From: Dysidea avara
Taxonomy: Eukaryota; Porifera; Demospongiae; Dictyoceratida; Dysideidae
Reading direction: 5' to 3'
Assembly: GCF_963678975.1 (NCBI RefSeq)
Contig: NC_089285.1
Span: 10,278,694 to 10,342,693 of the forward strand
Length of the DNA stretch: 64,000 nucleotides
The first letter of the stretch is position 1. Every line of letters starts with the position of its first letter. The notes beneath the pieces are model-generated. The model had not been told where the DNA came from. It did not search any database and was given only the letters and a program-made list of their open reading frames with translations. The position numbers were made by a program, and so were the translations under genes. Positions 1-12,204 of the stretch are shown here, piece by piece.

Positions 1-2457
1 GTGACCTTGAGAGTTGATGTCTGGCTAGCTGTGCTTAATGGTAAGTAGGTTCTCATTATTACCAGTTATGATTTCATTGTGCATATCTTTCTTGTAAGCA
101 AGGAGGGATACACATTTTCTGGCCCATGTGTAGCTGTAACAATTACACTGAAATTTTACTGGACTCACTGCCTTGTGGTGTAGGCACCTATTATCTTAAT
201 AGCTTCTTTTTGTTTTTGTGTAATTAATTGTTTTGGTATTGTGATTTTCTGGTGCCTAAACTCTCTTACCTGCGTAATTGTTTATCATATCTGCTGGAAC
301 AAACACTGCTCTAAGTGCTGGCTTTATACATGCTGTATGGGTAGTTTATCATGTTGGTGTATGTGACCCAATCCTAGCAATGTAATTGTTATTAATACAT
401 TCCTTGCTAGCTTGACAGAGACCATCTCCTCTCCACCTTGTGCTTTTCTTCTCCTCTACTCTGTTTCATATTCCATCCCCACCATTATCTCAATGACTCT
501 CTTGGAATCAAAGGGCTTATAAAGCATTGATAGCAAAATTCCATATTTTTTTTCATGAGATAAAATATGTGGCAGCAAAGAGTCTAAAGGCCACAGCCTC
601 CCAGTAAGTAACTGTAGTCATTTAGACATCTGAACGTTCACTAGAATCAACTATAGGTAGCTATATGCAATGGGAAAGATCAAGTGAGACAAGTTTAATT
701 CCCAATAACTAGCTAAACATATTGTATTGATTTTTCACTTTTAAAGAACAAGTTTTATGTAATTGCTTGATTGTTCTATATTGATACTTGAACGTTCTAT
801 CATGATCCTGGCATGGCAGTGGTTTATACATCTATCTTCCAAAGTTAAACAGAAAGTCCAAGTTATTGTTGGGTGTGGGTGTGTGGATTAGAGCTGAAAC
901 AAATATCAAATTTAGTATTCGAATAGTTTGAATAGTACAACAAGCGATCATTCATATAGTCTGAATAAGTTATTTTGCTTGAATTTACATGACTTGATTT
1001 GTAATTCTCTATTTTAAATTCCATGATAGTGTTTTAAATACACTGCAATTACCTTTCACCACTAAAATATAACCTAATCACAAGTAAAATTGAAAATAAA
1101 TTGTTAAAATATAAAACATATCCAGTGTTTACCCAAAACTTACTGGTTAGACATCATGTCATTTGTGTAGAATTCATCCACTGACTGACCAGTTTAAGGC
1201 CTGTTATTTCTTCAGTTGAATGATCTTCTTGTCTTCCTCATGTATCATTGTTAAAGGGACTATAGACGGTAGCGCTCAAACATAACATCACACTGCTCAG
1301 TTGCGAGTGGTTAAAAAACTCGGTAATTAAAGGGTGTGCTGTTTCCTTCACGAGTATTCATCTCGTTTTGTATGGGATGAATACTCGCAAAGGAAATGGG
1401 TGCCACGCCCTTTAATTAGCAAGGTTTTTTATCACTTACCATGAGCAAGTGCGATGTTACATTTGAGCAGTACTGTACTACAATAGAAAATGTACATACA
1501 TTCAATTACAGCAGTTTTTGAGTGGCAAGGTCCAACATATTTCATGTCCTTCACCACTGTGAGGGATTCCATTGCAAGTTTGTCAACTGTTGCAATATCA
1601 ACATTAAAGGTTATTAATTGGGAGTGTGGTTCTCACAATGAATCAATCAATCCAAGTTATATGCAGCAATTTACAATGATTGGTATACTGGTGTAATTTA
1701 AAATTATATGTTTTTAAAAAGTTGTGAAACAACTTAAATGAACAGATTTTCCATGCACAACAATGTTATAGTATCATCTCTTATTTCACTACTTTTTATA
1801 TCTCTACTAGTTACACTAGTTTATTTGTTTCTTTTACAGGTAGGATATACACATGTGGCTATATATGTATTACGGTGACTGCTTTATTAGAGTATTATCC
1901 TGATTTTCAGCAAAATGCCGCCAAAGAAACACTCAATACTTACATCATCAATCTTAGCGTGTACTTGCATGCTAAGATTGATGACAAGCGATCATTACCT
2001 TGACAACCTGTGGAATCAAAGTACTTTATTTTTCATATAATTTTGTTAAGATAAAATATCTGGCAACAACAGGTCTGGGGGGCACAGTGCCCTCCCTCCA
2101 TCACAAGTAATAGTCATTTAGACATCTGGAAGTTCACTAGAATCAACTCTGTAGGTAGCTACATGCAGTGGGAAACATCAAGTGGAGAAAGCAAGTTTGA
2201 TTCCCGATAGCTAGCTACCTATTTAAGTGCTTATTAGGATACTTACACACTTACCCATTTTCCTGGCATGGTAGTGATTTCTTACCAAAATATGCCTCCT
2301 GGGGAAGTGATCCTCTTCAGTGAAAAATGAGGGATATTTGTCAACCACCACATGTGGCTTCAGTAGTGAAGCTGTATGTATTGGTGGAAGTGAAGATCTT
2401 TTAAAAACTAATCGTTTCTTGTTAACTAGATAGTGGACTCTTCTTAGAGGTGGACCT
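1..2457. repeat. Copy 1 of a ~2.5-2.9 kb duplicated block
   Basis: Nearly collinear with 5775-8690. It shares the opening 'gtgaccttgagagttgatgt', the 'ttcgaatagtttgaatagta' stretch near 0.9 kb, the foldback element at 1261-1480 and the 'aacactcaatacttacatc' stretch near 1.93 kb. Copy 1 lacks about 106 bp found in copy 2, exactly between two 'cagttatgatt' direct repeats, so copy 1 is the deleted version. It ends where the antisense LINE begins. No convincing host gene is seen; the ORF at 1490-1696 is not shared in frame with copy 2. Confidence 0.85.
1261..1480. mobile_element. Foldback MITE, copy 1
   Basis: Long imperfect inverted repeat. The left arm reads '..gcgctcaaacataacatc' and the right arm ends '..gatgttacatttgagcagt'. 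An inner stem pairs 'attaaagggtgtg' with 'cacgccctttaatt'. No ORF. The same structure lies at 7145-7353 in the duplicated block. Confidence 0.75.
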
Positions 2458-2558
2458 TGTATTTATTTATTTTATTTATTAATGCTTTATAGTACACACA
2501 TACAAGCATGAGCTTAGGTACACACACAGATACAAGAATTGACAATATACATGGTGTA

Positions 2559-4228
2559 CTAAAGGTCTGTAGGCTTGTTCCTACAGCCAAAAGTAGTAAT
2601 TATAAAATAATAATAAAAGAACACATGATAAATTGTCTTAAACAGTGTGTAGTTAATCGAGAAATGATCAGTAACACACCGACTACAGGGACAGTGGTAG
2701 TGCAGTGTATGGGGGTTGAGGGGGTCAAAGTTATGAATGAAATGATTCCAGAAGTGGGACTTGACTCTGTTCCTGATAGTGTCAATAGACAGATTAACGT
2801 CAATTAATGGAAGCGCATTCCATAAGCGACAGATCCTTACAAAGTAAAAGTGTCGTTGCTTGTTAGTGGTAGAGGGATTGTGATGTAATTTGAAGCCTCC
2901 TAATCTGGCACTGGTAGAGAAGGAAATAAAATGGTGAATGTTGAAACTACTGGTTGGATTTTTGATAGATTTGATGAAAAACATGATGTCTGAAAGTTCA
3001 AAGGTGTGCATTAATGGGAGAAGCTCTAGTTTGAGAAGTCTAGTTTTATAGTCGGAAATGTAATCGTTCAAAATATACTTTGTGGCTCGTCTCTGAAGAT
3101 GTTCTAGGTTACTGATGTCTTTCACTAAATATGGACGCCAGATAGGGGAGCAGTACATGAGCTGAGACCTGATTAGAGATACGTATAGCTTAACTTTAGT
3201 CAGTGGTGGTATAGATGAACTGAAGGTTCTTCGTACAAGACCCAATGTCTTATAAGCTTTACTTATAATAATGTCATGATGAGTTTTCCATTCAAGATTA
3301 TCACTTAATGTAACTCCGAGATCTTTATGTGATTGTTTAGTAATGATTATGTTACCACTAATAGTATATGATGTAGGAGACTTCCGGTTAAAAGATAAAT
3401 GGCAGCTTTTAGATGAGTTAAAATGTAAATTAGAGGATGTACTCCAGCTAAAGAGGTTGTCAATGTCACGTTGTAACAGTTGTTCGCCAGGAGGTGTCTT
3501 AATGTGCCTGAAACATATGGTGTCATCTGCAAATAGTAAAGCCTCACTGTCAGTAATAGAATTAGGTAGATCATTCATAAGCATGATAAAGAGAAATGGA
3601 CCGAGAATACTGCCCTGGGGTACCCCAGATTCAACAGATAAAAGATCAGAATAAAAGTTATTAATAGAAACAAACTGGGATCTGGTACTAAGGTAGGCTT
3701 GAAGCCAAAGCCACAAGCTACCTGAAATGTTAAAGTTATGAAGTTTGGACAATAGATAAGAATGGGAAACCGAATCAAAAGCCTTACGGATATCTAAGTA
3801 GATGGCATCAAATTGGTCACGAGAAGAAAATGCATTGTGTAGAAATAGAAGTAGCTGTTGAGTAGTAGACCGATTGCACATATATCCAAACTGAGCAGGG
3901 TTGATGTAGGCCGAAATGTGATCAACCATTTTGTTGTAGATGACACGTTCTAGAACTTTAGATGTATTACTGAGTAGAGAAATTGGACGGTAATTTTTCA
4001 CTGAGGTGGGATCACCTGATTTAAAAATTGGAACAATCTTATGGACTTTCCAGTCTCTAGGCAAGTATGAAAACTGAAGCGTTAAATTAAATAAATAGCA
4101 GAGAGGTTGATAAAGGGCTGTGGCACACCTTTGTAAAACAATTGGTGGTATTCCATCAGGTCCCGTGGCTTTGGTGGTATCTAAATTAAGAAGAACGTTA
4201 AGTACTTCACTATCAGATATATTGAAGT
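2559..4228 (-). pseudogene. LINE reverse transcriptase, C-terminal ORF
   Basis: Copies element RNA into DNA during target-primed reverse transcription. The methionine at 4064 opens a 501-aa ORF, but homology starts upstream of it: 'KATGPDGIP', typical of the start of the RT domain, is in frame at about 4.16-4.2 kb. From that methionine, visible RT blocks are 'NYRPISLLS' (about 24-32), the first catalytic aspartate in 'LDIRKAFDS' (D91), 'SGVPQGSILGP' (146-156) and 'LLFADDT' (176-182) with both aspartates kept. A thumb and C-terminal part follows. The polymerase residues look intact, but a +/-1 frameshift near 4.23 kb separates this ORF from its upstream half, so the copy is probably dead. Family CR1/L2/Jockey-like by motif order; the exact clade is not resolved. 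Confidence 0.9.
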
Positions 4229-4708
4229 ATGATGATCAATGTCATCAGGGGGTACAGGATGGCTTGATGCTTTGGTGAATACTGAATAAAAATATTTGTT
4301 GAAAAGGGAGGCTTTAGCTGAGTCAGAGTTGGCAGAGATGGAGTCATAATAAACAGAACATGGAATACAATTGGAATTTGTTAAACTTCGAATGTACTTA
4401 TAGATTTTAGAGTTGCTGTAGGAAAAGTTAGAGATCAAAGTAGATTCATAGTCAGCCTTAGTATTGCTTATTTCAGCTTGGAGTAGTGTTTCGTTATTTT
4501 CAAGTTTGAGTTTATTCTGTTCAGAGGGATGCTTATTGTATTTACGTCTAAGAGTTCGAACACGATTAATATTGTGTCTAATAGAAGAGTTGAACCATTT
4601 AGGCTGATTGTAGCGATTGACTCTAACAGTGGGTATAAACTGTTTTATCCCATCCTTGATAAGTTCACTAATGTAGCACCATACATATGCGTTACATATT
4701 TTGTCCAT
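4229..4708 (-). pseudogene. LINE linker region between endonuclease and RT
   Basis: Reads in a different frame from the RT ORF. 'QPKWFNSSIRHNINRVRTLR' and the lysine/asparagine-rich helix after it are typical of the linker that precedes RT in CR1-like elements ('KWF...R..RK.'). The frame runs into nonsense near 4.23 kb, where one base change restores continuity with the RT half. No endonuclease motif is found upstream. Confidence 0.75.
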
Positions 4709-4928
4709 TTCTGTAGTAAAGTGTTGTTAAACTTCAATAAATCAGTGTATTGCATTTTCTTGTACGTTTATGCAGTACAGAACTTTCAATCAATAAGCTG
4801 GTGATGTGTACTGAGGTGTTCTGATGTTGTTGTAGCTACAACGGTTGAAACATGTGATCAATTGTGACATGCTAAAATTATTCATGAAGTGCAAATGATT
4901 TAGTTGTTAGATTACTTACCTTCCTTAA

Positions 4929-5774
4929 TCATTACAACATATTTGTACTGTCATATGGGAGGAAAGAATTACGTATTTTTGTATAGATTTACTGGGATAT
5001 AAAGGCATGCTACTCTCCTAATAGAGAACTATTGTGTAGAAATGACTTGGCCTGCAATGTACAAGTGAAATGTATTCCAAGAAGCTGATATTTTTCAAGA
5101 AGGTAACTAACTGTTTAGCATCAGCTTTAGCTTTAAAAATGAAATATTTATGTTGCTTTCCAATTTTGTTGTAGTGTCGTCTCTTATTTCATTACTTTTT
5201 ATATCCCTACTAATTACACAAGTTCACTTGAGGGAATGTTTTCTTTTTCGTTGCATTACAGCTAGGACATACACTATGTATAGGGTGACTGCTTTATTTT
5301 CAAGACTATGCCAAATATACTTAAAATAATGGATAATGAAGATCTTCTATGGAGAGGTCAACCCCCAATGCAGATAGCTGCTGACCTGCACCTCTTTATT
5401 AGAGTCTTATCCTCATTTTCAAGCACAACACTGCCTAAGAAATACTCAATACTTCCATCATCAATCTTAGTGCTTACTTGCATGCTGCTGACAGCCTGAG
5501 GATTCTCAAATTAGCAGACATAAGTGCAACACACTTTGTCAAAGGATCACCTTGAACCCTTTGTATAATACTTACAATAACTGTTAGCCTTGATCCACTC
5601 TGCATCATGTGTTCTCTATACTATTGTAGTCCTAGTGTTCACCATCAGAGTCATTCACACACAGAATGATTTTGAGGGTGACAACTAGCCCACCACAGTC
5701 AATAGACTAACACTGTCACATGTGTCACTAACATTGTCCTGGGTATCAACTCTTGTAAAGGTCACTGAATTGTG
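4929..5774. repeat. Spacer with an internal partial copy of the duplicated block
   Basis: 5163-5520 matches 1762-1975 and 7592-7830 ('tctcttatttcattactttt', then 'atcatcaatcttagtg'). 4929-5160 shows no recognisable feature. The short ORF at 5308-5499 lies within the repeat and has no family resemblance. Confidence 0.6.
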
Positions 5775-5797
5775 TGACCTTGAGAGTTGATGTATGG

Positions 5798-6070
5798 TCA
5801 GTTGTGCTTAGTGGTAAGTAGGTTCTCATTATTACCAGTTATGATTTTTCCTGCTTTATCTTTGAAATTCCTTCTATCGATACGTTTACAATCCTTACGA
5901 ATGGCATCTTGGAATTCAATGGGAAAAGGATTTATGTGATCTACAGTTATGATTTCATTGTGCATATCTTTAAAGTGCTTCTTGTAAGCAAGGAAGGATG
6001 CACGTTTTCTGGCCCATGTGCAGCTGTAACAATTACACTGAAATTTTACTGGACTCACTGGTGTAGGCAC
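5798..6070 (-). CDS. Short ORF with a C2H2-like zinc-finger pattern
   Basis: A 90-aa ORF. Near its N-terminus 'CYSC' is followed by 12 residues and then H-x4-H ('KKHFKDMH'), the spacing of a C2H2 zinc finger, and then by a basic segment ('RKDCKRIDRRNFKDK'). I do not recognise the protein. It lies inside a duplicated block, and copy 1 has lost most of it, so it is more likely a transposon-encoded DNA-binding exon than a host gene. No second finger, promoter or splice partner is evident. Confidence 0.3.
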   Translation of the reverse strand: MPTPVSPVKFQCNCYSCTWARKRASFLAYKKHFKDMHNEIITVDHINPFPIEFQDAIRKDCKRIDRRNFKDKAGKIITGNNENLLTTKHN

Positions 6071-7144
6071 CTATTATCCTAATCTTCTTTTTGCTTTTAT
6101 GTAATTAGTTGTTTTGGTATTGTGAATTTCTGGTGCCTAAACTGTGTACTTGCTTATCATATCTGCTGCCACAAACACTGCTTTGAGTGCTGGCTTTATA
6201 CATGCTATATGGGTAGTTTATCATGTTGGTATATGTGACCCAGTCCTTGAAATATAATTATTATTATTAATACACTCTTCACTAGCTTGACAGAGACCAT
6301 CTCCTCCCCACCTTGTGCCTTTTCTTCTCATCTACTCTGTTTCATATTCCATCCCCACCATTATCTCGATGACTCTCTTGGAATCAAAGGGCTTATAAAG
6401 CATTGATAGCCAAATTCCATATTTTGTCATGAGATAAAATATGTGGCAGCAAAGAGTCTAAAGGCCACAGCCTCCCAGTAAGTAACTGTAGCCATTTAGA
6501 CATCCGAACGTTCACTATAATCAACTATACGTAGCTATATGCAATGGGAAAGATCAAGTGGGGAAAAAGCAAGTTTAATTCCCAATAGCTAGCTAACTAA
6601 CTAGATTTGTTAATGAACAAGTTTTATGTAATTGCTTGACTGTTCTATATTGATACTTGAACGTTCTATCGTGATCCTGGCATGGCAGTGGTTTATACAT
6701 CTACCTTCCAAAGTTGAACGGATAGTCCAAGTTATTGTTGGGAGTGGGTGTGTGGATTAGAGCTGAAACAAATATCAAATTTAGTATTCGAATAGTTTGA
6801 ATAGTACAACAAGCGATCATTCATATAGTCTGAATAAGTTATTTCGCTTGAATTTACATGATTTGATTTGTAATTCTCTATTTTAAATTCCATGGTAGAA
6901 TTTTAAATCCACTGCAATTACCTTTCACCACTAAAATATAACCTAATCACAAGTAAAATTGAAAGTAAATTACTAAAATTAAATTACTAAATCCAGTTAC
7001 AAATAGCAAAAACATATCCAGTGTTCAAAACTTACTGGTTAGACATGTCATTTGTGCAGATTTCATCCATTGACTGATCATATAAGGCCTGTTATTTCTT
7101 CAGTTGAATGATCTTGTCTTCTTCATGTATCATTATTAAGTATC

Positions 7145-7353
7145 TACGGTACTGCTCAAACATAACATCGCACCGCTCAATTGCAAGTGATTAAAAAACT
7201 CACTTATTAAAGGGCGTGGTACCTGTCTCCTTCATTAAGTATTCATCTCATTTTGAATACTCGCAAAGGAGATGAGTGCCACGCCCTTTAATTAGTAAGT
7301 TTTTTAATCACTTGCCATGAGCAAGCGCGACGTTACATTTGAGCGGTACTGTA
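7145..7353. mobile_element. Foldback MITE, copy 2
   Basis: The left terminus 'tacggtactgctcaaa' pairs with the right terminus 'tttgagcggtactgta'. The arms continue through 'aagtgattaaaaaac' against 'gttttttaatcactt', and an inner pair 'attaaagggcgtgg' and 'ccacgccctttaatt' closes the hairpin. No coding capacity. Better preserved than the copy at 1261-1480. Confidence 0.8.
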
Positions 7354-8690
7354 CTATAATAGAAAATGTACATGCATTCAATTACCTGTTCCAACATATT
7401 GCAAGTTTTGTCAACTTTTGCAATATCAACGTTGAAGGTTATTAATTGGGAGTATGGTTCTCACAATGAATCAATCAATCCAAGTTATATACAGCAATTT
7501 ACAATGATTGGTATACTGGTGTAATTTAAAATTATATGTTTTTAAAAAGTTGTGAAACAACTTAAATGAACAGATTTTCCATACACAACAGTGTTATAAT
7601 ATCATCTCTTATTTCACTACTTTTTATATCTCTACTAGTTACACTAATTTATTTTATTTGTTTCTCTTGCAGATTGGCTATATATGTATTACAGTGACTG
7701 CTTTATTAGAGTATTATCCTGATTTTCAGCAAAATACCGCCAAAGAAACACTCAGTGCTTACATCATCAATCTTAGTGTGTACTTGCATGCTGCCAGCGC
7801 CTTAGGCTCTTAAATTGATAGATGTAAGTACAACACATGTTTTGACCTAAACAATTTTCATCATACTTAGAATAACCGTTACTTGTATCACCTTGCTCCA
7901 CTGTATGGCATGTGTTCTCCTTACTAGAGTGGTCCTAGTGTTCGCCATCAGAGTCATTCACACACAGAGTGATTTTGAGGGTGACAACTAGCCCACCACA
8001 GTCAGTAGACTAACACTGTCACATGTGTCACTAACATAGTCCTGGGTATCAACTCTTGTAAAGGTCACTGAATTGTGTGACCTTGGGAGTTGATGTCTAG
8101 CTATTTATGCTTTGCACTGTTGTATAACAGCATGCTTGTGGGCTTTTCTACTTGGGCTTCAGGTATTCCATTCTTGCCATTACCTTGACAACCTGTGGAA
8201 TCAAAGTACTTTATTTCTCATATAGTTTTGTCATAAGATAAAATATCTGGCAACAACAGGTCTGGGGGCCACAGTGCCCTCCCCTCTATCACAAGTAATA
8301 GTCATTTAGACATCTGGAAGTTCACTAGAATCAACTATAGGTAGCTACATGCAGTGGGAAACATGAATTGGAGAAAACAAGTTTGATTCCCGATAACTAG
8401 CTACTTGATTCCCGATAACTAGCTACCTAGTTAAGTGCTTGACTACTCTATTAGGATACTTACACACTTACCCATGGTAGTGATTTCGTACCAAAATATG
8501 CCTCCTGGGGAAGTGATCCTCTTCAGTGAAAAATGAGGGATATTTGTCAACCACCACATGTGGCTTCAGTAGTGAAGCTGTATCTATTGGTGGAAGTGAA
8601 GATCTTTTAACAACTAATCGTTTCTTGATAACTAGATGGTGGACTCTTCTTAGAGGTGTACCTTTTATGGAGACTGACTAGATGGTGGAC

Positions 8691-9668
8691 TGTTTCTTAG
8701 AGGTGGACCTTGTATGGAGACTGGTTAGTTGCGGAAAATTGTTTGCTAATGGTGATGTCATGGCAGAGGAATGGGCATCATCAAAACTTGTATGGAGAAT
8801 TAAAGATTGTGGGTAATTGTAAGCAAACAGAAATGGTGCCATCGTTTGATTCCAACTTCTCTGACAAGATGCAAAAATCTGATTGAGAGAAAGACATCTT
8901 GTAGCCAAACTAATCCTAACAAGATTGGGCAGCTGGAGTTAACACAGATGTAGTAGCTGCTTCATGGTCTTGTTCAGGTACAACTGTTGTAAACAACTCC
9001 TTATAAGGCAATAATTCTACTACAGCTTCTTCAGTCACAACTGTACTTTTCCATTATCAATGGGCGTGGTCACTCTCAAACGAGCTAATTAACTTGACAG
9101 ACAGCTAATGGGTTTGCATTTTACCAATTTCAGTTATCCTCTAGTTTCTCAAGTGTAATTCTCCATGGCAAAAATTATTCACCTTGTGAAGACCGGCTGG
9201 TTTTTTGCTGTCAATTCAGTTGTGACAAATTTTCGTGCCACAAAGCAACAACTTCAATTGGCAAAATCTGTCATAATAATAGCTAATGATAGTATGTACA
9301 CATCGAGCTTAACATTTAATAGAAGTAAAGAACTTTTAAAGATCAGCTTTTGGACAGCTCCCTTTTTTTGGTTCATTCAATACTTTTGACTATCAAAAGG
9401 GGAGAAACACAGAAGCTAATATAGTGAAATGTTTTAGTAATGCTGTTTACATTGAATTGGTAACTTTCAAAAAGCCTCAAATTTGGTGATACTTGTGTAA
9501 TAAGAGTATACATACTAACACACCTGGTGATGTCCTAGCTGGTGATGTTGTAGATGTCCTAGCTGGTGATGATCACAAAAAGTCAACAATTATGACACAA
9601 CCTTAAATCATTATAACTAGTTTGGCAACTATATTAACTGTTTTAAGTGTGTAGCTAGCTATCATACT
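8691..9668. other. No recognisable gene
   Basis: Contains short unrelated ORFs on both strands (8678-8908 and 9165-9389) with no family resemblance, and a small direct repeat 'gtcctagctggtgatg' at about 9.53-9.57 kb. Nothing else is supported. Confidence 0.6.
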
Positions 9669-10020
9669 AGTGCTGAGCGATAGTAAAAATTTTACTATCA
9701 CGATAGTTACTCATTAAATATCGCGATAGTGAATATTATCCCGATAGTTTATGAAACACCAAAGTCTCAGTTGTATAGCTATGATTTGCAGTCATATAGA
9801 AAGTTATTTTGCATGCACAGGACATTTGTTAATTAACTGCGTGAGCGGCTGATGAATACGGACTTTTGGTAAAGCTTTTACAGGCCACTCCTTTGTAAGA
9901 AAGCTGGTAATACCAACTGTAAAACAGTATAGAAGGGTTGTTAATACCATTTTAATGCAGATCTGAGCTTATCATAACTATCGCGATATATCGCACTATC
10001 GATACTATTGCTCAACCCTA
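9669..10020. mobile_element. MITE with 'GAGCGATAG' type ends
   Basis: The left end 'tagtgctgagcgatagta' and the right end 'tactattgctcaaccctat' are imperfect inverted repeats. Both are followed inward by clustered 'cgcgata' and 'tatcg' stretches ('tatcgcgatag' left, 'tatcgcgatatatcg' right). No coding sequence. Confidence 0.65.
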
Positions 10021-11394
10021 TATCATACTACTACCCCCAAGGAGAAAACCTGGAACCGAGCTTGTACAGAATGCAAGAATATCCAGAAAATAATTACGAA
10101 TGTTTAGAGCTGACAGTATTGTCATCAAATGAGTATATGCTGCCCTGTGTTAACAATACGATATCATTAATAATATCAAATTACTTCAACTTAGCTAAAC
10201 ATTGCAAGAACAATTGGCTGCCAGGTACATATACAAGGGAGAGGTCAACTAAACAAGTCAGTATAGACTAGTACGCAGGTGTGTCCTCTATCTTCTTTCA
10301 CCCATCTGTTTTCCTTTCAAGTGTACACCTATAGGATATGCATCATTAGTTAATACAGTGAAACAAGACACTACAATATCAGGGGTGACATAATATGTAG
10401 CTCTGACTGATCTGGACCAGCTCTTCCAAAATCAAGATCAATATAATACTCTACTAGAATACTCAAATTGTAGTACACAGAGTAACCAATGTCATTAAGA
10501 CCATGGCTATAAACACATTAAGTTGGCATCATTTTATAGTAGTATATGAAACATTTACTTCAATCTGAGATCTAGCCCTGAGGTATATAGAGTATGATAT
10601 GGTTTTTTTTTTGTTTCAATCACATTTGGTTTAGTGCATGAGCAATAGACCAGTAAGTGAAGTGTATACCCAATTCTCTTTCAATGTTGGATGAGGGTGC
10701 ATTGTCAGTCATGGGCTCTCCATTCTCTAGTGAAATAACTTCTTGACATTAATCTTCTTTAGAACAGTAAAACAGTATGATAGCTATACTCCAGTGTAAG
10801 TATGTACATTTAACACTTATGCAGTTAACTGATCATTTTGATATATTATAATCTGATATTCCAATAGGGAAAGTAACATGGTATTAGTGGCTGGTTACCC
10901 ATCAGTATGAGAATTAAAGCCTGTACCAAGTCACTTTGACTCCACCTGTTCTTGTTGTGGAGCATCTTAATTATAGAGGAACGCTTATGATCTGCAATAC
11001 AATAGAACACATTAAACACAGCAGTGTAGCTATGACAGTTCAAGGCACTGCTTATCTGTACCTCCGCTCATCTCTAGATCTAGAACGAGAGTTTCTATTA
11101 TACAAAAGAGATGAGATTATTGTAAATAGTACTTGGGTAGCTATATATACCTGGTGTTGTGCCTTGCTGCCACTGAACCCATAGTGGTTGGTGCCAAGCA
11201 ACTTCGTTCTTCATGTCAGTATCTCTAACCAGTCTATTAAAGTGTAGCCAGCTATCACCTGCAAATCCTGACAATTCTGGCAATTCTTTTTTCCTGGCCA
11301 AGCACAGCTGAGCTGCCTGCCCAGTAATAAATAGCTAACAGTGTATAAAACTAACACGATCACTACTCACTATATAGGTATAGTTGAAGTCATT
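10021..11394. other. No recognisable gene
   Basis: AT-rich sequence with only short ORFs (for example 10008-10271 and 10936-11184) that lack family motifs and splice context. Overlapping frames on both strands argue against coding. Confidence 0.55.
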
Positions 11395-11648
11395 TTGCAC
11401 CATTTTATGCGTTACATATTTTGTCCATTTCTGTAGTAAAGTGTTGTTAAACTTCAATAAATCAGTGTATTGCATTTTCTTGTACATTTATGCAGTACAG
11501 AACATTCAATCAATAAGCTGGTGATGTGTACTGAGGTGTTCTGATGTTGTTGTAGCTACAATGGTCGAAACATGTGATCAATTGTGACATGCAAAAACTA
11601 TTCATGAAATGTAGATGGTTTAGTTATTAGATTACTTACCTTCCTTAA
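11395..11648 (-). repeat. Second copy of the LINE 5' flank segment
   Basis: About 250 bp closely matching 4675-4928, from 'gcgttacatattttgtcc' to 'gattacttaccttcctt'. No RT portion follows it here. It is either a LINE copy that lost its body or part of the duplicated block. Confidence 0.75.
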
Positions 11649-12165
11649 CCCTTTAAGGACTGCTGCCGTAATATTACGTCCAAATTAGGTATTGCTCGAA
11701 TGACCAGTGCCGTAATATTACGTCCAAGATTATAGACAGTAAACAAAGAGCTATAACTCCGCAACAAATGAAGCTATTAGATCGAAACAGGGGCCATTGT
11801 ATTCGCCATTCATAGGCGATTCTTTTGATATATAAGGCCAACTTATCACGCAAAACTAAGCCCGTGTAAAATTCCTAACAAAGTACAAACATTTAATATT
11901 TACACAACAATAAAACTAACCTTGTAGAAATCGCTCCATACCTTTGGCTGTGTTCATCGTATTAACTTCAAATAAAGTTCAGAGTGCTCACTATTTAGAG
12001 GCGAATAATTTGACATACAAGATCATGTGATGCGGTTTTTAAAAAAGTTAAATGGCGGACTGTTTTTTTGATTGTGTCACGAAGAAATTGATCGCGTGTA
12101 GGTGTTTGAAACTCACCTTAGTGCTTTTAAGACATTGGTTCTACACTTTGGTAAGTTAGATAATG
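11645..12165 (+). mobile_element. Putative TTAA-target element, left end only
   Basis: The 4675-4928 repeat breaks exactly at a TTAA, which is followed by 'ccctttaaggactgctg'. Two direct copies of 'tgccgtaatattacgtccaa' lie 42 bp apart, each with the perfect palindrome CGTAATATTACG. A TTAA target plus a C/G-rich start and subterminal repeats is the piggyBac-like pattern. No matching right end is found before sequence of the duplicated block resumes near 12.17 kb, so the assignment is tentative. Confidence 0.4.
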
Positions 12166-12204
12166 CTTATCCTCATTTTCAAGCAAAATACTGCCTAAGA
12201 AACA

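Larger units (their letters stand above)
2458..4928 (-). mobile_element. CR1/L2-like non-LTR retrotransposon (LINE), 5'-truncated
   Basis: Antisense LINE. In element orientation it has a linker region, a reverse transcriptase, a short 3' UTR and an 'aataaataaaataaataaat' tail at 2461-2483. The endonuclease domain is missing, so it is 5'-truncated. The outer boundary is uncertain: 4675-4928 is repeated at 11395-11648 and in-frame linker-like residues continue to about 4740. The element begins where copy 1 of the duplicated block stops matching copy 2. Confidence 0.85.
5775..8690. repeat. Copy 2 of the duplicated block
   Basis: Matches copy 1 over most of its length and continues past the point where copy 1 is interrupted by the LINE ('aggtggaccttgta' at about 8.70 kb versus 2.45 kb). 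It retains the interval deleted from copy 1 and carries the second foldback MITE. Contains a duplicated 'ttcccgataactagctac' near 8.39 kb. Confidence 0.85.

Noticed and set aside
2508-3654. Plus-strand ORFs opposite the LINE
   Set aside because: Shadows of the minus-strand reverse transcriptase with no motifs of their own.
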